Source: an uncultured Clostridia bacterium
Lineage (GTDB): Bacteria; Bacillota; Clostridia; Saccharofermentanales; Saccharofermentanaceae
Assembly: GCA_947165785.1 (NCBI GenBank)
Contig: CAMVBS010000007.1
Coordinates: 1 to 56,389 of the forward strand
Direction of reading: 5' to 3'
DNA length: 56,389 bases
Positions 49,611-56,389 of the stretch are shown in pieces (position 1 is the first letter of the stretch; every line of letters begins with the position of its first letter). Position numbers and translations under genes: made by a program. A model generated the notes under the pieces. That model searched no databases and had not been told where the DNA came from. It saw only the letters and a list, made by a program, of their open reading frames with translations.

Positions 49611-50318
49611 TCAGCCTGCGAATACGAACATCTTAAGAAGCGCGAGTATCAGAAGATGAAGCGGATAGAATATATAGAAGAACCATTTGTGGATCGGTGA
49701 ACTGCTTCCTTTCTTGCCGTTATAGAAGAATATGAGAAGGAGCGGCACGAGGACGACACCGAGCTGGAATAAGTTCTTCAGGAAACTGTCCAATATGAGG
49801 CAGAAGGCTACTTCCGTAGCAGCTATGATGGCGAAGGATACCCATTTTGCCACCGGCTTTTCTCTGTAGATGAAGCTGAAAAGCGCCCAAAGTATCGTGA
49901 AGATCGGCCAATCGCCGAATAATGAGAGCGCACATAGGAGGATCACGAATATTACTTTGATAGCTTTATGGACCTTAAGCTTGTCCCACATCCAGACTGT
50001 TATAAACGCGAGAAACAAGGTGAATATCATTCCGAACATGAGAGTAGGGAAAGTCCTTGTTTCATATAATGAGTATGCGACCCATGATATCAGTGCGAAT
50101 ATACCAAGTCTTAAAGCATACTTTTTCTTGTCACGTGTATAGTAATAACCCTCAGCGAGAAGGACCGCCATCGAAGGTCCCGTAAGTCGTCCGATGAAGT
50201 GCATGATCTGGCCCGGGACCGATAAAGTCGGAACAAATGACCAGGCCAGGTGGTCGATCAGCATTGCAAGTATAAGTACATATTTGATCTGATTACGATT
50301 TAAGATCTTAAGTGTCAT
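49611..50318 (-). CDS. TraX-family membrane acyltransferase-like protein
   Basis: 235 residues from ATG 50318, which overlaps the PHP stop (ATGA). Eight or so membrane helices. LAMLIDHLAWSFVP at the start is the marker of TraX-type proteins, the family that N-acetylates F pilin and that is widespread in Firmicutes without a plasmid. GRLTGPSMAVLLAEGYYYTRDKKKY and SPIHKWFFYIFYPLHLLIL follow. The substrate is unknown; nothing conjugative is near. Confidence 0.82.
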   Translation of the reverse strand: MTLKILNRNQIKYVLILAMLIDHLAWSFVPTLSVPGQIMHFIGRLTGPSMAVLLAEGYYYTRDKKKYALRLGIFALISWVAYSLYETRTFPTLMFGMIFTLFLAFITVWMWDKLKVHKAIKVIFVILLCALSLFGDWPIFTILWALFSFIYREKPVAKWVSFAIIAATEVAFCLILDSFLKNLFQLGVVLVPLLLIFFYNGKKGSSSPIHKWFFYIFYPLHLLILALLKMFVFAG

Positions 50319-51115
50319 ATCGAAAAAGTGTTGACCTTTCTGTTTTTGAAGTAGCAAAGTTCTCTGACTCCGACAGCCTTTAAAAAATCTGTCATCTCAG
50401 GGATGAGGCGTCCGAGGTTATCCTTTGTGTGAGAGTCGGAAGATACTGTGATGAGCTTTCCGCCCATCTTAAGATATCTGTCGATCACCTTGGCGTCAGG
50501 CATTGAGTTACGCCTGTAGGAAGTGGATGTATTAATTTCCAGTGCCTTTTCCTTAGCTATCAGCACCTCAAAGAACCTGTCGAACTCAGAAGGACAGTCA
50601 TCGTAGCACATGTTTGTTACACTGTCTGGGTTGCGCTTGTTTACATAGTCATAGTGAGCTGCAACATCAAAGTTGTTGCATTTTTCCACCATCTCCGCCA
50701 TCTTTGCCATGTATTCCGCGTGGCGCTCTTTGACGGGGAGTTTATAGACAACGTCGCTATAAAAGACATCCACTCCTCTGAAAAGATGGTTGCTCAGAAG
50801 GACGATATCAAACGGAGCAGATCCCGCGATCTCATCTATTTCCGAAGCTGTGTGTGTCTGATATCCGAACTCAATACCCATTAGAAGATCAAGGTCCGAA
50901 GGACATCTTTCTTTCCAACTGCTGAATGTCTTTGTATAAAGGCCCAGATCAAAAGTCTGGATGTTATCATTCGGATCCGGATTTTTATACTCGAAGTGCT
51001 CGGTTACGGCAACCATGGAAAGTTCCTTTTTTACGGCTGTGTCCATCAATTCTTCTATCGACATCTCGGCATCCGGTGAGAATACCTTTGTATGAGTGTG
51101 TAAGTCTGTATACAT
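50315..51115 (-). CDS. PHP-domain phosphatase (histidinol-phosphatase-like)
   Basis: About 266 residues from ATG 51115, where GGAGG stands 5 nt upstream. DLHTHTKVFSPDAEMSIEELMDTA is PHP motif I, AVTEHFEY motif II, GIEFGYQT, AHYDYV, and VSSDSHTKDNLGRL complete the metal-binding set. Related enzymes are histidinol phosphatases. No his gene is close, so the substrate may differ. A TCTCGAAAA copy lies 41 nt before its start. Coupled by ATGA to the TraX-like gene. Confidence 0.85.
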   Translation of the reverse strand: MYTDLHTHTKVFSPDAEMSIEELMDTAVKKELSMVAVTEHFEYKNPDPNDNIQTFDLGLYTKTFSSWKERCPSDLDLLMGIEFGYQTHTASEIDEIAGSAPFDIVLLSNHLFRGVDVFYSDVVYKLPVKERHAEYMAKMAEMVEKCNNFDVAAHYDYVNKRNPDSVTNMCYDDCPSEFDRFFEVLIAKEKALEINTSTSYRRNSMPDAKVIDRYLKMGGKLITVSSDSHTKDNLGRLIPEMTDFLKAVGVRELCYFKNRKVNTFSI

Positions 51116-51301
51116 ATTTTCCTCCGTTAACACAGCAATTATATATTTTGTGTCTTCTCGAAAAAAGTGACTGCAGTCACCATTAGAGATTAAAATTTAA
51201 AAAAACATGCGCGGTAACATATGGAACTGATATCAGATATTATTGAAAACCAATAATCTTTGATATAATTTTATCAGGCACATAATATAAGCGGTGGTTA
51301 C

Positions 51302-52447
51302 ATGGGCTCTTCACTTAATATGACTTCCATCTTCGGCACTGATTTTGTCGGGGTATTATTACTTCTCATAATCCTTATGACCAAAGGGTGGGTCTTGCCT
51401 GCCCGTAAGAAGGAGAGCAGGGCTCTTTTGATGCTGCTCATCTTCTCGATTCTGGACTGCTTATGTGATGCTCTGGTATCTCTCATTGACGGAAGGCCCG
51501 GATATTTCATTCATTTCCTAAGCGTTACGGGTAATACTTTTTTGTACGTATATAATCTCGTAGTCGGTATATGTATCATATATCTTGTCATAAAGCATAT
51601 CGGAAAAGACGTTCCCAAACTTCAGATCGTATTCTTTTCTTTTATAACTTTTGTGGAAGCAACTTTGCTTGTGGTTAATCTTTTTACTCCAATGGTATTT
51701 GAGATTGATGAAGCGAATGTATATCACAGGGGAGAGTATTACTATCTGTTCATACTTGTCGGATTCTTACTGATCTTATACGGCTTCATATTCTATTTTA
51801 TATCAAAGTTTAAGAGCCCTTCGCTTCGTTATTTCCCGGCATGGCAATTCCTGTTCCCGATCCTTTTAAGCCTTTTGATCCAGGTAAGGGTGTATGGAAT
51901 ATCGCTTCAGCCTGTGAGCTTTGCGATCGCTTTTACGGGACTTGTCATCTGCCTTCAGAATGAGTGCATATATATCGATAAGCTTACAGGTGTATATAAC
52001 CGTTTTGAACTTGATAAGATCCTTAAGGAACTGTCATCGAGCAGGAAGGAACGCGTTGCGGCTTTGATGATCGACCTTAACGGATTTAAGCAGATCAATG
52101 ACAGATTCTCGCATTCCGAAGGCGATTCTGCCCTCGTGGCATTCGCCGATATCCTTGTTGATGTCATAAAGACTGAGGGAACCGTAATACGATTTGCAGG
52201 TGACGAGTTTATCGTTATCATACGTAAGTTTAAGGGAACGGATATCTCCGAATATCGTGACAGGATCTTTAAGGCAGTAAATGATTACAATGATGCCTCA
52301 GGTAAGGACTATAAGTTGTCCGCTGCTGTCGGAGGGGATGTTTTCGAGTATGATAATGAAGATTCGATGACCTTCCTTGACAGGATCGATACTCTCATGT
52401 ACAGAGATAAGGAGATCTATTACAATACTCACGACAGACGCAGATGA
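51302..52447 (+). CDS. Membrane GGDEF protein
   Basis: 381 residues. Seven or so membrane helices cover 12-215, with extracellular loops that may form a small sensor. The GGDEF domain at ~220-375 has DKLTGVYNRFELD and the variant AGDEF in VIRFAGDEFIVI. Diguanylate cyclase activity is plausible since AGDEF forms can be active. The stop (TGA) abuts the stop of the convergent CPBP gene with no base between them. Confidence 0.83.
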   Translation: MGSSLNMTSIFGTDFVGVLLLLIILMTKGWVLPARKKESRALLMLLIFSILDCLCDALVSLIDGRPGYFIHFLSVTGNTFLYVYNLVVGICIIYLVIKHIGKDVPKLQIVFFSFITFVEATLLVVNLFTPMVFEIDEANVYHRGEYYYLFILVGFLLILYGFIFYFISKFKSPSLRYFPAWQFLFPILLSLLIQVRVYGISLQPVSFAIAFTGLVICLQNECIYIDKLTGVYNRFELDKILKELSSSRKERVAALMIDLNGFKQINDRFSHSEGDSALVAFADILVDVIKTEGTVIRFAGDEFIVIIRKFKGTDISEYRDRIFKAVNDYNDASGKDYKLSAAVGGDVFEYDNEDSMTFLDRIDTLMYRDKEIYYNTHDRRR

Positions 52448-53398
52448 TCAAATGATCATCATTGATGAGATTTCTTGAGCGTAACCGGATGCCATAGTTG
52501 TCATTATGTATACTGCTACGATGATGAGCCCGGTAAGATACATGGCACCTGATGTGATGCCTGTAATGATGAAAGCTTTTTTGTAACTCTTTTCCCTGTT
52601 CCGGCATACGAGGAATAATCCCAGTGTAACAAGTATCGGAGCAGAAAAACCCGATAAGAGCAGAACGCCGAATAGGACTATCCTTGGCATTGTCGTGAAA
52701 TCTAATCTTGTGACTGTATCGACGGCATCAGAATTAAGATGTGTCGTTATAAGAAGCATTATGACTGACCTGAAATTATTGAGGAAATGTATGATCGCAG
52801 TAAGAAGGATATTGTTTTTCTTGGCCATAACGTAGGAAATGATCGTTCCCATAATGAAGATGCCGAGGAAACTCGAGATCGACAGATGGTTGACAGAAAA
52901 CAGGAATCCTACTATCAATGCGATGACGAGATCGTTTCTGATACCTCGCATGCTCGACTGGATAACACCTCTATGGATGGCCTCCTCGCATATCGCAGGA
53001 ACGATACTTACGATAATGATGGTAAGTAGCGGGTTGGTATTGGATACGATAGAAGTGTTGCGCTCAGCCAGAGCGTTAATAAGTTGCGGGAATACCAGGG
53101 CTGTTATCGCAGAACCGATCGAAGCAGCGGCAGCAGTACCGAATGTCAGGACAACGCAGCCGGCGACATCCTTGAAAGTCGGCTTTCTTATCGGGAATAC
53201 TTCCTTGATCTTAACTCTGCAGATAACACACATCAGGACCGAACATGCAAGGAAGATGAATTCGTACATTGCCGTTCCGATAAGGCCGAATCTTCCGCCG
53301 AGGATCGGTCCGAGGAAGTAAAATATCGCGAGGATCGCTATGAAGAATATAATGCCCTTCCAAGGCTTGAGTCTTTGCTGATCAGTAAGTCTTTCCAT
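52448..53398 (-). CDS. CPBP-family (CAAX-like) membrane protease
   Basis: About 316 residues from ATG 53398 (GGGAC before it). About eight membrane helices. AICEEAIHRGVI has Glu138-Glu139 and Arg, FSVNHLSISSF the His-containing motif, and AIIHFLNN the last conserved block. CPBP proteins are membrane endopeptidases; bacterial members act in bacteriocin self-immunity or processing. It converges with the GGDEF gene. Confidence 0.85.
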   Translation of the reverse strand: MERLTDQQRLKPWKGIIFFIAILAIFYFLGPILGGRFGLIGTAMYEFIFLACSVLMCVICRVKIKEVFPIRKPTFKDVAGCVVLTFGTAAAASIGSAITALVFPQLINALAERNTSIVSNTNPLLTIIIVSIVPAICEEAIHRGVIQSSMRGIRNDLVIALIVGFLFSVNHLSISSFLGIFIMGTIISYVMAKKNNILLTAIIHFLNNFRSVIMLLITTHLNSDAVDTVTRLDFTTMPRIVLFGVLLLSGFSAPILVTLGLFLVCRNREKSYKKAFIITGITSGAMYLTGLIIVAVYIMTTMASGYAQEISSMMII

Positions 53399-53705
53399 AA
53401 TCTGTCCCTTTTCATTTGATTTCATGGCAATTATTGCACAGAAATATTATTGTCGCAACAAAGCCTTCCCGGACGTTGCAAATCGCCCAAGGTATATTAG
53501 TTTAATTGTTCCGGGAAAACTGTTGCCTGATTATTAAACTACGTTGCCATCGATATTTCAAGTGCTTTTCTCGAAAACGTTTCGCCCGATAAGCCTTCTT
53601 GCGGTAGATTATTTTATATATTTATTGGTTTACGAGTATACGTTTTACGGTTTATGCCTTAATATGTTAAAACTACTCAAAATATAGAAACAGCGAGGAT
53701 CCCGA
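53399..53705. other. Intergenic region ahead of the xylanase gene
   Basis: No gene is visible. It holds a TCTCGAAAA copy at 53569-53577 that runs into CGAAA-ACG-TTTCG (53571-53583), a LacI-type operator-like inverted repeat, and AT-rich sequence up to the ribosome site GAGGAT of the gene at 53706. Confidence 0.45.
53571..53583. promoter_or_regulatory. Candidate LacI-type operator upstream of the GH8 gene
   Basis: CGAAA-ACG-TTTCG is an inverted repeat of the LacI/CcpA operator kind, one base shorter at the centre than a cre box. It lies 123 nt before the gene. No LacI-type DNA-binding protein is encoded in this window. Confidence 0.3.
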
Positions 53706-54845
53706 ATGGAAAAGACCTACAGAAATATTTTTAAAGAGATCGGCAAGACAGATGAAGAGATCGATAAGAAACTCAAAGAGAGTATATTCACCTTTTTCGA
53801 GGATAAGGAAGAGAAGATCTATTCTTCATCGGATGACATGGGATATCTTACTGATACGGGAAACAACGATGCACGTACAGAAGGAATGTCTTACGGCATG
53901 ATGATGTGCGTCCAGCTTGATATGAAAGACGAATTCGACCGTATCTGGAAGTGGTCGAAGAAATACATGTATATGTCCGAAGGCGAGAACGAAGGCTATT
54001 TTGCATGGTCCTGCAGCACGGACGGCAAGAAGAATGCATACGGCCCTGCGCCTGACGGAGAGGAATTCTACGCCATGGCACTTTTCTTTGCTTCTCACAG
54101 ATGGGGAGACGGTGAAGGTATCCTGGAATACAGCAGGGAAGCAAAGGATATCCTTCGTGCCTGCCTTCATAAGGGTGAGAACGGAAGAGCCGGGCATGCG
54201 ATGTGGAATAAGGATAACGCCCAGATCTTATTTGTTCCGGGTTGTCCTTATACAGATCCTTCATATCATCTCCCGCATTTTTACGAACTGTTTTCCAAGT
54301 GGTCGTATGAGGAGGATCGAGAGTTCTGGGCAAGAGCTGCGCAGGCAAGCCGTGAATACCTTGTAAAGGCATGTCATGAAAAGACCGGACTTTGTGCGGA
54401 GTATGCGAATTTTGACGGAACTCCGATGAACAAGAAATTGCCTTGGGGTAACTTCGGTACATTCTTCAGCGATGCCTATAGGACAGCGGCAAATATCGGT
54501 CTTGATGCCGAGTGGTTTAATAAAGACGCCGGTCATTATGCGGTTCCTCTTAAGATGATGAAGTTCTTCGGAACGGATCTTGAGGCATGCAGATGTTCCT
54601 ATGAGATCGACGGTACACCTATCGAAAGACCTGTACTTCACCCGCTCGGCCTTCTTGCAACGATGGCCCAGAGTTCTCTTGCTATCCCTTATAGTGACGA
54701 TGAGAATAGCGACTTCGCCATTGCAAGAAAGTGGGTCGAGTGGTTCTGGAATCAGCCTATGCGTAAAGGTGTCAGAAGATATTATGACAACTGTCTTTAC
54801 ATGTTTGCGCTGCTCGCTCTTTCAGGAAACTACAGGATCTGGTGA
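53706..54845 (+). CDS. Reducing-end exo-oligoxylanase (GH8, Rex-like)
   Basis: 379 residues without a signal peptide. DARTEGMSYGMM holds the general acid Glu59 and NFGTFFSDAYR the base Asp256, in the GH8 pattern used by the Bacillus halodurans Rex enzyme; PAPDGEEFYAMALFFASHRWG and HAMWNKDN are further GH8 blocks. Rex enzymes cut xylose from the reducing end of xylo-oligosaccharides in the cytosol. GAGGAT lies 5 nt before the ATG. It stands alone; no transporter is near. Confidence 0.88.
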   Translation: MEKTYRNIFKEIGKTDEEIDKKLKESIFTFFEDKEEKIYSSSDDMGYLTDTGNNDARTEGMSYGMMMCVQLDMKDEFDRIWKWSKKYMYMSEGENEGYFAWSCSTDGKKNAYGPAPDGEEFYAMALFFASHRWGDGEGILEYSREAKDILRACLHKGENGRAGHAMWNKDNAQILFVPGCPYTDPSYHLPHFYELFSKWSYEEDREFWARAAQASREYLVKACHEKTGLCAEYANFDGTPMNKKLPWGNFGTFFSDAYRTAANIGLDAEWFNKDAGHYAVPLKMMKFFGTDLEACRCSYEIDGTPIERPVLHPLGLLATMAQSSLAIPYSDDENSDFAIARKWVEWFWNQPMRKGVRRYYDNCLYMFALLALSGNYRIW

Positions 54846-54846
54846 T

Positions 54847-54860
54847 CTTTTTCGAAAAAG
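54847..54860. repeat. Perfect palindrome CTTTTTCGAAAAAG
   Basis: A 14-nt perfect palindrome right after the GH8 stop. Its centre TTCGAA makes it a symmetrical relative of the TCTCGAAAA element. Confidence 0.6.
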
Positions 54861-54897
54861 TGAAGAAAAAGTGGTTGAGAAGAGGTCTATTGTCCCA

Positions 54898-54996
54898 TTA
54901 ATGGTCATATGCGTGTGATATCATTAGACCATAAATAAAAAGACAAAAAACAGATTTGTACCTCCTTTCTTTTCTTCTGTGTTTGTCGTGTGTCAT
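54898..54996 (-). CDS. Possible 32-residue basic/hydrophobic peptide
   Basis: Minus-strand ORF of 32 codons. AAGGAG is 8 nt ahead of the ATG, and a long perfect hairpin (55017-55046) precedes it. The peptide has a basic N-terminus (MTHDKHRRKERRYK) and a hydrophobic middle (SVFCLFIYGLMI), the form of a small membrane peptide. There is no visible promoter and the frame could be chance. No homologue is known to me. Confidence 0.3.
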   Translation of the reverse strand: MTHDKHRRKERRYKSVFCLFIYGLMISHAYDH

Positions 54997-55016
54997 AATT
55001 TTAACTCCTTTCTTCG

Positions 55017-55046
55017 CAACACCGCGGATTACCTCCCGCGGTGTTG
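55017..55046. terminator. Strong hairpin, possible terminator of the GH8 transcript
   Basis: 11-bp perfect stem CAACACCGCGG / CCGCGGTGTTG with loop ATTACCTC. Plus strand is followed by TGTTTTCGAGAAAA, a weak T-run containing a TTTTCGAGA copy. On the minus strand the loop reads GAGGTAAT, a Shine-Dalgarno-like stretch. It is 171 nt after the GH8 stop. Confidence 0.5.
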
Positions 55047-55140
55047 TGTTTTCGAGAAAAAACATCGTGCATTTTTTGAAGCCTTTGATATAATGGATTT
55101 TAAAAAATTTAACCGACGTATGAAGGGAAGGTGATATGAC

Positions 55141-56106
55141 ATGACTAAGAAAAAGCTTTATCTCTTTGATCTTGACGGGACTTTGCTGACAACTGATAAG
55201 AAGCTGCCTGAAGGGACTTTGAAGGTTCTCGAGGAGTATAGGAATGAAGGATATTCGATCGGTGTCTCGACTTCAAGAAGCGAAGAGAATTCCATGAAGT
55301 TCCTGGATAGTCTTACACCGGATGTTCTTATCTCCAGCGGTGGAGCCAAGGTCTCGTGTAACAATGAGGTCATATCATGTTCCTGCATCGATCCTGAGAA
55401 GGTCAGGGAAGTGATCTCCAAAGCAAGAGAGATAACAGGAGACCTTAATATCACTGTCGATACTGACGATTGCGAATACTATCGTAATTTCATCCCGCCT
55501 CAGGATGAACTCGAGAAGAGCTTTGGAGGAAGCATACAGACTGATTTCAGGTTCTTTGATAAGAATGCACTTAAACTGTGCCTTGAAATACCTGACGAAT
55601 TAAAGGCACGTAAGGTGATCGATTCGTTTCCTGAACTTGATGCCATCAGGTTTACGGATGGTTTCTGGTATAAGTTCACAAGCGGAGGGATCAATAAGGA
55701 AAATGCGATAAGGCTTTTATGCGATCACCTCAAGATCTCGCTGGATGATGTTATAGCATTCGGAGACGATCTGGCTGATATCGGCATGCTGAAATTGTGC
55801 GGAACCGGTATTGCGATGGGCAATGGCCGTGATGAGGTTAAGAAAGTTGCAGATAAGGTGATCGGCTCAAATGACGAGAATGGCATCGAGATATTCATGA
55901 GGATCGAGAGGATCAGGAGGATGGAGGAGATCTTTGACAGGGCATTGGAGGATAATGCTTCGGAAGAAGAACTGGATATCCTCAAATGCTATATGACGAA
56001 CGGTTTCCTTGGCGATTATGAAGCTGACGAGAAGGGACTCATCCCCAAAGATCTGAAGCGCGGTGTCCTGTCAGAAGATGCACTGTATGATCTGCTTGCA
56101 GAATAA
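55141..56106 (+). CDS. Cof-type HAD phosphatase with C-terminal DUF4298
   Basis: 321 residues. Residues 1-255: LFDLDGTLL (motif I), GVSTSRSEEN (motif II), GGINKENAIRLL (motif III Lys), and AFGDDLADIGML (motif IV), a Cof-type (HAD IIB) hydrolase with cap. From ~262 the chain is a DUF4298 domain: RIRRMEEIFDRALED, LDILKCYMTNGFLGDYEADEKGLIPKDLKRGVLSED. The same domain ends the serine hydrolase at 9250. GAAGGGAAGG precedes the ATG, and TATAAT is at 55089-55094. A terminator follows. Confidence 0.88.
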   Translation: MTKKKLYLFDLDGTLLTTDKKLPEGTLKVLEEYRNEGYSIGVSTSRSEENSMKFLDSLTPDVLISSGGAKVSCNNEVISCSCIDPEKVREVISKAREITGDLNITVDTDDCEYYRNFIPPQDELEKSFGGSIQTDFRFFDKNALKLCLEIPDELKARKVIDSFPELDAIRFTDGFWYKFTSGGINKENAIRLLCDHLKISLDDVIAFGDDLADIGMLKLCGTGIAMGNGRDEVKKVADKVIGSNDENGIEIFMRIERIRRMEEIFDRALEDNASEEELDILKCYMTNGFLGDYEADEKGLIPKDLKRGVLSEDALYDLLAE

Positions 56107-56122
56107 TAAAACATAAAGAAAG

Positions 56123-56149
56123 GGGGTTCATCAGAACCCCGCATTTTTT
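56123..56149 (+). terminator. Intrinsic terminator after the HAD-DUF4298 gene
   Basis: Stem GGGGTTC / GAACCCC, loop ATCA, then GCA(T)6. The left part overlaps the end of a minus-strand VOC remnant. Confidence 0.85.
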
Positions 56150-56271
56150 ATGAACTTCATTTGTGGACTTTCTTCACTGATCTGCATCAGTTCTATCTTG
56201 TTGCCGTTCGGATCATGTGTCCAGCACTGCCAGTTATGATCTGCGCCCTGCTTAGGTGCATCGTCTTCATG
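56131..56271 (-). pseudogene. C-terminal fragment of a VOC (glyoxalase-type) gene
   Basis: The minus-strand frame after an in-frame TGA reads HEDDAPKQGADHNWQCW, then THDPNGNKIELMQIS, and ends SPQMKFIKNAGF. D-P-x-G-N-x-I-E is the end of the VOC fold. Sequence before the stop no longer matches the family, so it is decayed or interrupted. The rest of the window to 56389 has no gene that I can support. Confidence 0.55.
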
Positions 56272-56389
56272 TCAGATGACCTTGATGTTGATATGATATA
56301 TGAACACGATCATTATCGATATCAGATAATGACATTTATTGGCAGATATCGATACACAACTTATTCTTTTACGAATTGAGACATAAAGA

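Noticed and set aside
49611..50318. A conjugative element because of the TraX-like gene
   Set aside because: TraX-family proteins are common in Firmicutes chromosomes, and no relaxase, coupling protein or pilin genes are present.
1..56389. tRNA, rRNA, CRISPR array, IS element, prophage
   Set aside because: I found no cloverleaf-type sequence, no repeat-spacer array, no transposase or phage structural gene. A computed scan would be needed to be sure for tRNA.

Overview
The window reads as a chromosomal segment of a Gram-positive anaerobe of the class Clostridia, probably a gut or rumen type near Lachnospiraceae or Saccharofermentans. That placement is inferred from lipoproteins with Gram-positive style leaders, strong AGGAGG ribosome sites, low-to-middle GC, abundant c-di-GMP enzymes, a reducing-end xylanase, an FatA-type thioesterase and peptidase T. 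It has no rRNA, tRNA, CRISPR, IS element or phage module that I can see. Genes lie mostly on the plus strand in short operons closed by clear intrinsic terminators.

Layout. 0-9.2 kb: GNAT-Nudix fusion, two-domain PPK2 (polyphosphate:AMP phosphotransferase), YlmH-type S4 protein, a cytosolic LacI-type sensor fused to GGDEF, flavodoxin-fold reductase, P-loop kinase-like protein, GNATs (one a remnant), S37-type lipoprotein peptidase. 9.2-14.8 kb: serine hydrolase with a C-terminal DUF4298, GNAT-nitroreductase fusion, acidic protein, acyl-ACP thioesterase, nucleoside phosphorylase-like protein, lipoprotein, DUF1349 protein. 15-16.5 kb (minus): OhrR-type regulator, glutathione peroxidase and flavodoxin, with a readable promoter and operator. 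16.6-21.1 kb: GNAT, papain-like peptidase, then a tight five-gene operon of 2H phosphoesterase, HAD, metallophosphoesterase, PfkB kinase and small acidic protein. 21.1-31.2 kb: PrsW-like protease, TtcA-like enzyme, XRE-TPR regulator with a membrane partner, CrtI-like oxidoreductase, HExxH protein, stand-alone HerA-like ATPase, two small membrane proteins. 31.2-34 kb (minus): ABC exporter behind a second XRE-TPR regulator. 34-42.3 kb: small protein behind a structured leader, a 1111-residue LacI-sensor/EAL/beta-solenoid protein, a 27-codon microgene with its own promoter and terminator, a methyltransferase, a zinc-ribbon membrane protein and a GGDEF-EAL membrane protein. 42.5-45.4 kb: HD, P-loop, NT5C and histidine-phosphatase genes. 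45.4-56.4 kb: long Ala/Glu coiled-coil protein, PepT, PARG-like glycohydrolase, cupin, TraX-like and PHP proteins, membrane GGDEF, CPBP protease, GH8 exo-oligoxylanase, HAD-DUF4298 fusion, and a VOC remnant at the edge.

Themes. Four proteins make or break c-di-GMP, two of them with soluble LacI-type sugar-sensor-like domains. Many enzymes are fused in uncommon pairs. Several genes concern oxidative stress, nucleotide repair and damaged-metabolite handling. The most unusual items are the EAL-beta-solenoid protein, the DUF4298 tail shared by two unrelated enzymes, the microgene at 38.2 kb, the lone HerA-like ATPase, and a 9-mer (TCTCGAAAA) found 11 times outside coding sequence. All function calls come from reading motifs; no database search was possible.
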